This document shows, one piece after another, positions 60,635 through 64,000 of a DNA stretch of 64,000 nucleotides. The notes under the pieces are model-generated. The model did no database searches, was not told where the DNA came from, and worked only from the letters and a program-made list of their open reading frames with translations. The translations under genes and the position numbers were made by a program. Source of the DNA: Alkaliflexus imshenetskii DSM 15055 (GTDB lineage Bacteria > Bacteroidota > Bacteroidia > Bacteroidales > Marinilabiliaceae); assembly GCF_000517065.1 (NCBI RefSeq), contig NZ_KI912105.1, positions 2,490,820-2,554,819 on the forward strand. Reading direction: 5' to 3'. The first letter of the stretch is position 1. Each line of letters begins with the position of its first letter.

Positions 60635-61678
60635 ATGAGGTTTTTTTGTCTTTTGCCATTTTTGTTTTATTTTATCGAGGCTTCAAAAGGTCAGATTGTA
60701 TCTCGTCTGCGTGGTGAGGTTCAGTATGGTTTTATTATTTCGCATGCTCCTGACTTAAGGCCTCTTTCTGCAAATTACCCATACGGTTTTTCCCTTTCCT
60801 ATCAGCAAATGGCAACAAGCCAAAGGCATTGGAATGCCTGTAATTGTTTTCATTATCTGGGTGCAAGGTTTTCATATCTCAATTTTGGCGATTCCCAATC
60901 GTTGGGAGAGGCATATTCCATTTCAGCTATTTTCGAACCCCTCTTGTGGCGAAGTAAAGGTTTGTCGTTGAGTCTGCTAAGTGGTGTTGGTGCAACATGG
61001 CTCACACGCGTTTACCATCCCGATAACAACCCGTTGAATCAATTTTTTAGTGCAAGGATGAGTTTTCTTTTATCCGTGGCACCGGTAATACAGTATAATT
61101 TTTCGCCGGACTGGAGTCTACAATTGGCACTCAATTATAACCACATAAGCAATGGGGGGCAGCGACAGCCCAATAGAGGAATGAACTTTCCGCAGGTCGG
61201 ACTTGGAGTGGGTTATAATCTTAAGAAGTCTGTTCTACCATCCTACCCAAAGCTTGAACCTGATGGTGTATGGCATGGCTGGATTGAAGCGGGATACACC
61301 ACACTTAAAACCGGTGATGCACATGTGCGTCGTCCCGTATTTTCCATTGCAGGAGGATTTTATCACCCGTTTACCAGCATCAATGCAGCAGGCTTTGGTG
61401 TCGAGTTTTCTGATGATTATTCAATCCGTTCAAATACCAGTGATAAAAAGTACACGCTGGCACCCTTTGTTTCGCATCACTTATTGCTCGGCAGATTTGA
61501 CTTTTCTCAGCGATTGGCTTATTATGTGATAAAACCAGATGATGTAGCCAGTTATGGTTGGTATCAGCGTTACGCACTGCTATTTAATGCCACAAAGCGC
61601 TTAAATATTGGTTTTTCCATGAAGACGCACGGGCATGTGGCAGCAAATCTGGATTTGAGAGTGGCCTGGCTGTTTTAG
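60635..61678 (+). CDS. PagL-like outer-membrane acyloxyacyl/lipid A deacylase family protein
   Basis: A 347-residue protein. ATG 60635 gives a signal peptide (FCLLPFLFYFIEASKGQ); a TTG at 60578 is less likely. Strand-rich barrel with the PagL-type block LNYNHISNGGQRQPNRGMN, which carries His170 and Ser172 like the catalytic pair of PagL. The residue 14 positions after the His, Glu140 in Pseudomonas PagL, is Asn184 here, so activity is uncertain. PagL removes the 3-O acyl chain of lipid A. Its divergent neighbour is lpxA. The second half (from ~205) is a further barrel-like region. Confidence 0.7.
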   Translation: MRFFCLLPFLFYFIEASKGQIVSRLRGEVQYGFIISHAPDLRPLSANYPYGFSLSYQQMATSQRHWNACNCFHYLGARFSYLNFGDSQSLGEAYSISAIFEPLLWRSKGLSLSLLSGVGATWLTRVYHPDNNPLNQFFSARMSFLLSVAPVIQYNFSPDWSLQLALNYNHISNGGQRQPNRGMNFPQVGLGVGYNLKKSVLPSYPKLEPDGVWHGWIEAGYTTLKTGDAHVRRPVFSIAGGFYHPFTSINAAGFGVEFSDDYSIRSNTSDKKYTLAPFVSHHLLLGRFDFSQRLAYYVIKPDDVASYGWYQRYALLFNATKRLNIGFSMKTHGHVAANLDLRVAWLF

Positions 61679-61736
61679 GAATGGTTTTTGCTTGACATAC
61701 AAGGCGTTCAGTAATTTTCAACTTAATTCTACGGCC

Positions 61737-62138
61737 ATGAAAGCGTTGATTTTTTTAGCCATTGTTGCTCTGTTGTTTAATTCATGTGGTTCAACTAAAC
61801 CTGTTGACGCGCCCAATCAACTGTTAGAGGTAGCTGCCAGCGACAGTCTGGAGTATGAACTGATTATTTTTGACCCTGGTTTTGAAGCGTTTCTTGCCAC
61901 CAAGCCATCAGCGGAATTCTATTCTCAACACTATTATGAATCATGGAACCACAGATACGTTCTTGAATGGAATATCCGTCACCAAAACCCCCTTCGCTAC
62001 GGCGATTTCTACCAGACTCAAATTCATTATGATCCGCATGTGGATTATGGACTCGAATTAAACTACAGATTGTACAACTATTTTCAGTACATCGACGAAA
62101 AGTATGGTATAAGGCTTATTCGGCGCCGAGGGCGTTAA
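61737..62138 (+). CDS. DUF6146-type lipoprotein
   Basis: A 133-residue predicted lipoprotein. ATG 61737 gives signal LIFLAIVALLFNSC with lipobox; the frame is open to 61692 but less likely. The body matches the small Bacteroidota family I know as DUF6146: YELIIFDPGFEAFLATKPSAEFYSQHYYESWNHRYVLEWN and VDYGLELNYRLYNYFQYIDEKYGIRL. Function unknown. It lies 58 bp after the PagL-like gene in the same direction. Confidence 0.7.
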   Translation: MKALIFLAIVALLFNSCGSTKPVDAPNQLLEVAASDSLEYELIIFDPGFEAFLATKPSAEFYSQHYYESWNHRYVLEWNIRHQNPLRYGDFYQTQIHYDPHVDYGLELNYRLYNYFQYIDEKYGIRLIRRRGR

Positions 62139-62170
62139 TGTCTTTGCCCAATTGTTTTGAATGGTTTGAT

Positions 62171-63571
62171 TCACAATTCTGTATCTGGAGTTGGCGATTC
62201 CCGTTTCAGGTTGCCCCTGTAATATGAAAACCATATTCCTGCGGCGGCAATGGTTGTAAATACCAGGAAAGTAGATGCCATACTTCTTATAAAAATATGG
62301 TCTGCCACTGTCGAAATTTGTGTTTTTCCTATATACAAAGCAAAAAACAGAGAGACAATGGTCATACTAACCATTTGACCTACCACCCGCATGGTAGCCG
62401 ATATTCCCGATGCCAATCCATATTGATGTTTCTCTACGCTACTCATTATGGTATTCATGTTAGGCGAGGAGAACAGTCCAAAGCCAATACCCATAAAAAC
62501 AAGATTCAATATTATGATGTAGAGCGAGGTTGACGCGGTTAAAAAACTGAAAACCAAAAGCCCTGCGGTGCAAATGGCCATGCCTGTGGTGGCTAGTATT
62601 CGGGGCTGAATCCGTTCAGACAACCGGCCGGCAATTGGCGAAACAATGGTCATCATTATGGGTTGAAAGAGAATTATCGTTCCTGCCTGCTGTGGCGTCA
62701 TATCTTTGATTTTCTGAAGATACAGACTCAGCAGAAATACAATGGCAAATGTTGCGCTGTAATTGATGAGGGCCGCAATGTTAGAGTATGTAAACAGCTT
62801 ATTTTTCGTAAATAGTCTTAACTCTATTACGGGATGTTTTACGTTGTTTTCGATGATGGCAAACAGTACCAGTAAAATTGTTCCCAGCGCCATCAATCCC
62901 CAACCGGTCACATCAGGAATCCGCGATGTTCCGGCAACAAGTGAGATTAATGAGAGGGCATAAACCAATGAGCCTGATAGATTTATTTTTCTTGGCGTGG
63001 ATGAGGGTTTATCACTACCCAGATAAAGGAAGGTGATAATGGACGCAAATAGTCCCAGTGCCGATGAGAAAATAAATATGGATCGCCAGCCAATCTGTTG
63101 GGTTAAAACTCCTCCTGCAAAAGGCCCCAGTGCCAAACCCATGTAAACCGATGCCACAGAAATACCCAATACTCTGCCACGTTGCATGGGTGGAAAAATT
63201 GATACCAGTATGGCAGGCCCTGTGGTCATGGTCATGGCACCTCCAATGCCTTGAAGAAACCGAAATAGTATCAGTACGGTGCCAGACGGAGAGAGTCCGC
63301 ATCCCAAAGTTGTAATGGTGAAAATTACAACTCCGATTTTAAAAATGCGCCTTACACCTGTAATGTCTGCCCATCTGCCCATGGGCAGCAACAGAATGGC
63401 CGACGACAGCAAAAAGGCTGTGACAATCCAGCTCAGCGCAAGCGCGTTCATCTGAAAAGCCTGCTCAATTGCAGGGAGTGCTACATTTACAGCGGATATC
63501 AGGAAGGGCCCTAAAAAAGATGTGATGACAGCAATTCCCAGAGCTGTCTTTTGTGTTTTATCCCAACTCAT
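62171..63571 (-). CDS. MFS exporter of the EmrB/QacA (DHA2) type
   Basis: A 466-residue transporter with about 14 hydrophobic helices. It has the MFS start FLGPFLISAVNVALPAIEQAF, motif A-like LPMGRWADITGVRRIFKIG, motif B-like RFLQGIGGAMTMTTGPAIL, and motif C GLALGPFAGGVLTQQIGWRSIF, which marks drug/proton antiporters. The substrate is unknown. It starts 6 bp after the hydF stop, so it is probably in the same transcript. Confidence 0.85.
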   Translation of the reverse strand: MSWDKTQKTALGIAVITSFLGPFLISAVNVALPAIEQAFQMNALALSWIVTAFLLSSAILLLPMGRWADITGVRRIFKIGVVIFTITTLGCGLSPSGTVLILFRFLQGIGGAMTMTTGPAILVSIFPPMQRGRVLGISVASVYMGLALGPFAGGVLTQQIGWRSIFIFSSALGLFASIITFLYLGSDKPSSTPRKINLSGSLVYALSLISLVAGTSRIPDVTGWGLMALGTILLVLFAIIENNVKHPVIELRLFTKNKLFTYSNIAALINYSATFAIVFLLSLYLQKIKDMTPQQAGTIILFQPIMMTIVSPIAGRLSERIQPRILATTGMAICTAGLLVFSFLTASTSLYIIILNLVFMGIGFGLFSSPNMNTIMSSVEKHQYGLASGISATMRVVGQMVSMTIVSLFFALYIGKTQISTVADHIFIRSMASTFLVFTTIAAAGIWFSYYRGNLKRESPTPDTEL

Positions 63572-63577
63572 TCTTAA

Positions 63578-64000
63578 TTATTCAAAAGGTTCCATCGCCC
63601 GTTTGTATATTCCATGTATCCAGGCTATTGCCATGCCATAGTTGGTTACGGGTACACCTGCATCAATTGCAGGTTTTAATCTGTTGGTTAACTGCCGTCG
63701 TGTAATCATGCATCCTCCACACTGTATCACAAGTGCATAATCGGTAATAGGATGTTCTATGTTATCCAGTCCTGAAACCATGTGGAAGCTGATGTTCTTA
63801 CCTGTATAATTTGTGAGCCAGCGTGGTATTTTTACCCTGCCAATATCGTCGCAAGTTGTGTGATGCGTGCATGATTCAAGTATCAACACTTTGTCACCAT
63901 CTTTCAAGCTCTCTATTTTTGGAGTGCCTGCTTTGTAGGCTTCAAAGTTTCCTTTGTGGCGGGCAAGCAACACACTAAATCCGGTGAGCAGTATGTTAGT
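63578..64000 (-). CDS. hydF: [FeFe]-hydrogenase maturation GTPase HydF, C-terminal part
   Basis: Only the last ~141 residues are in the window; the frame is open to the right edge, so the gene continues outside. The cluster-binding motif is clear: ESCTHH, then 46 residues, then QCGGCM, followed by the family end VPVTNYGMAIAWIHGIYKRAMEPF. HydF carries a [4Fe-4S] cluster and passes the 2Fe subcluster to the hydrogenase. The residue before CxxC is usually His; here it is Gln. The presence of HydF implies an [FeFe]-hydrogenase elsewhere in the genome. Confidence 0.88.
   Translation of the reverse strand, partial: TNILLTGFSVLLARHKGNFEAYKAGTPKIESLKDGDKVLILESCTHHTTCDDIGRVKIPRWLTNYTGKNISFHMVSGLDNIEHPITDYALVIQCGGCMITRRQLTNRLKPAIDAGVPVTNYGMAIAWIHGIYKRAMEPFE

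Noticed and set aside
1-64000. Mobile elements, CRISPR array, prophage or defence island
   Set aside because: No transposase, integrase, direct-repeat array or nuclease cluster was seen apart from the single HNH-like gene; the rest is core metabolism.

Overview
The window comes from a Bacteroidota genome, most likely an anaerobic or microaerobic member of the Bacteroidales/Marinilabiliales group. The evidence is type IX secretion parts (a PorQ homologue, a PorP/SprF-like protein, a surface protein with a type B gliding-motility C-terminal domain), promoters of the Bacteroidota form TTTG-N17-TAnnTTTG, many short-lipobox lipoproteins, a cytochrome bd oxidase and the C-terminal part of HydF ([FeFe]-hydrogenase maturation). 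No rRNA, tRNA, CRISPR array, insertion sequence or prophage was recognised. The region looks like stable chromosomal core with a few accessory insertions.

Layout: 1-1.6 kb, a FemAB-type transferase (cut by the left edge) and a GNAT protein. 1.6-10.3 kb (minus strand), a tight five-gene envelope operon: type B T9SS surface protein, PorP/SprF partner, PD40-PKD protein, unknown secreted protein, and a propeller sensor with a PP2C phosphatase output. 10.6-12.6 kb, coaD and a TlpA-like protein without a CxxC. 13.3-18.85 kb (minus), the histidine operon hisG-hisD-hisC-esterase-hisB, preceded by a complete transcription attenuator: promoter, 15-residue leader peptide with five His, antiterminator and terminator. 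19-22.5 kb, a ThuA-like lipoprotein and a GH2 beta-mannosidase. 22.6-23.6 kb, two intact bacteriohemerythrins and the 3' remnant of a third. 23.8-27.7 kb, pssA and a cyd operon flanked by two small membrane proteins. 28-31 kb, assorted small genes and a lactonase-like lipoprotein. 31-34 kb, porQ, cmk, ispH. 34.5-37.7 kb, uxaB and uxaA (galacturonate use). 37.8-40 kb, an EEP-family lipoprotein and an aldo/keto reductase.

40-59.4 kb is the arginine/pyrimidine centre. carB lies on the minus strand, divergent from a long plus-strand operon: argR, GNAT acyltransferase, argG, argC, argD, an HNH/NUMOD4 protein, proC, proB, proA, argF', argB, argE', argH and citrate synthase. carA follows with its own promoter. 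ARG-box-like palindromes lie at argR, carB and carA. The transcarbamylase has Pro90, the residue associated with N-succinylornithine specificity in Bacteroides, so the pathway probably runs on succinylated intermediates. Citrate synthase and the proline genes tie the operon to glutamate supply and use.

59.5-64 kb holds lpxA, a divergent PagL-like protein, a DUF6146-type lipoprotein, an MFS exporter and the HydF C-terminus (cut by the right edge).
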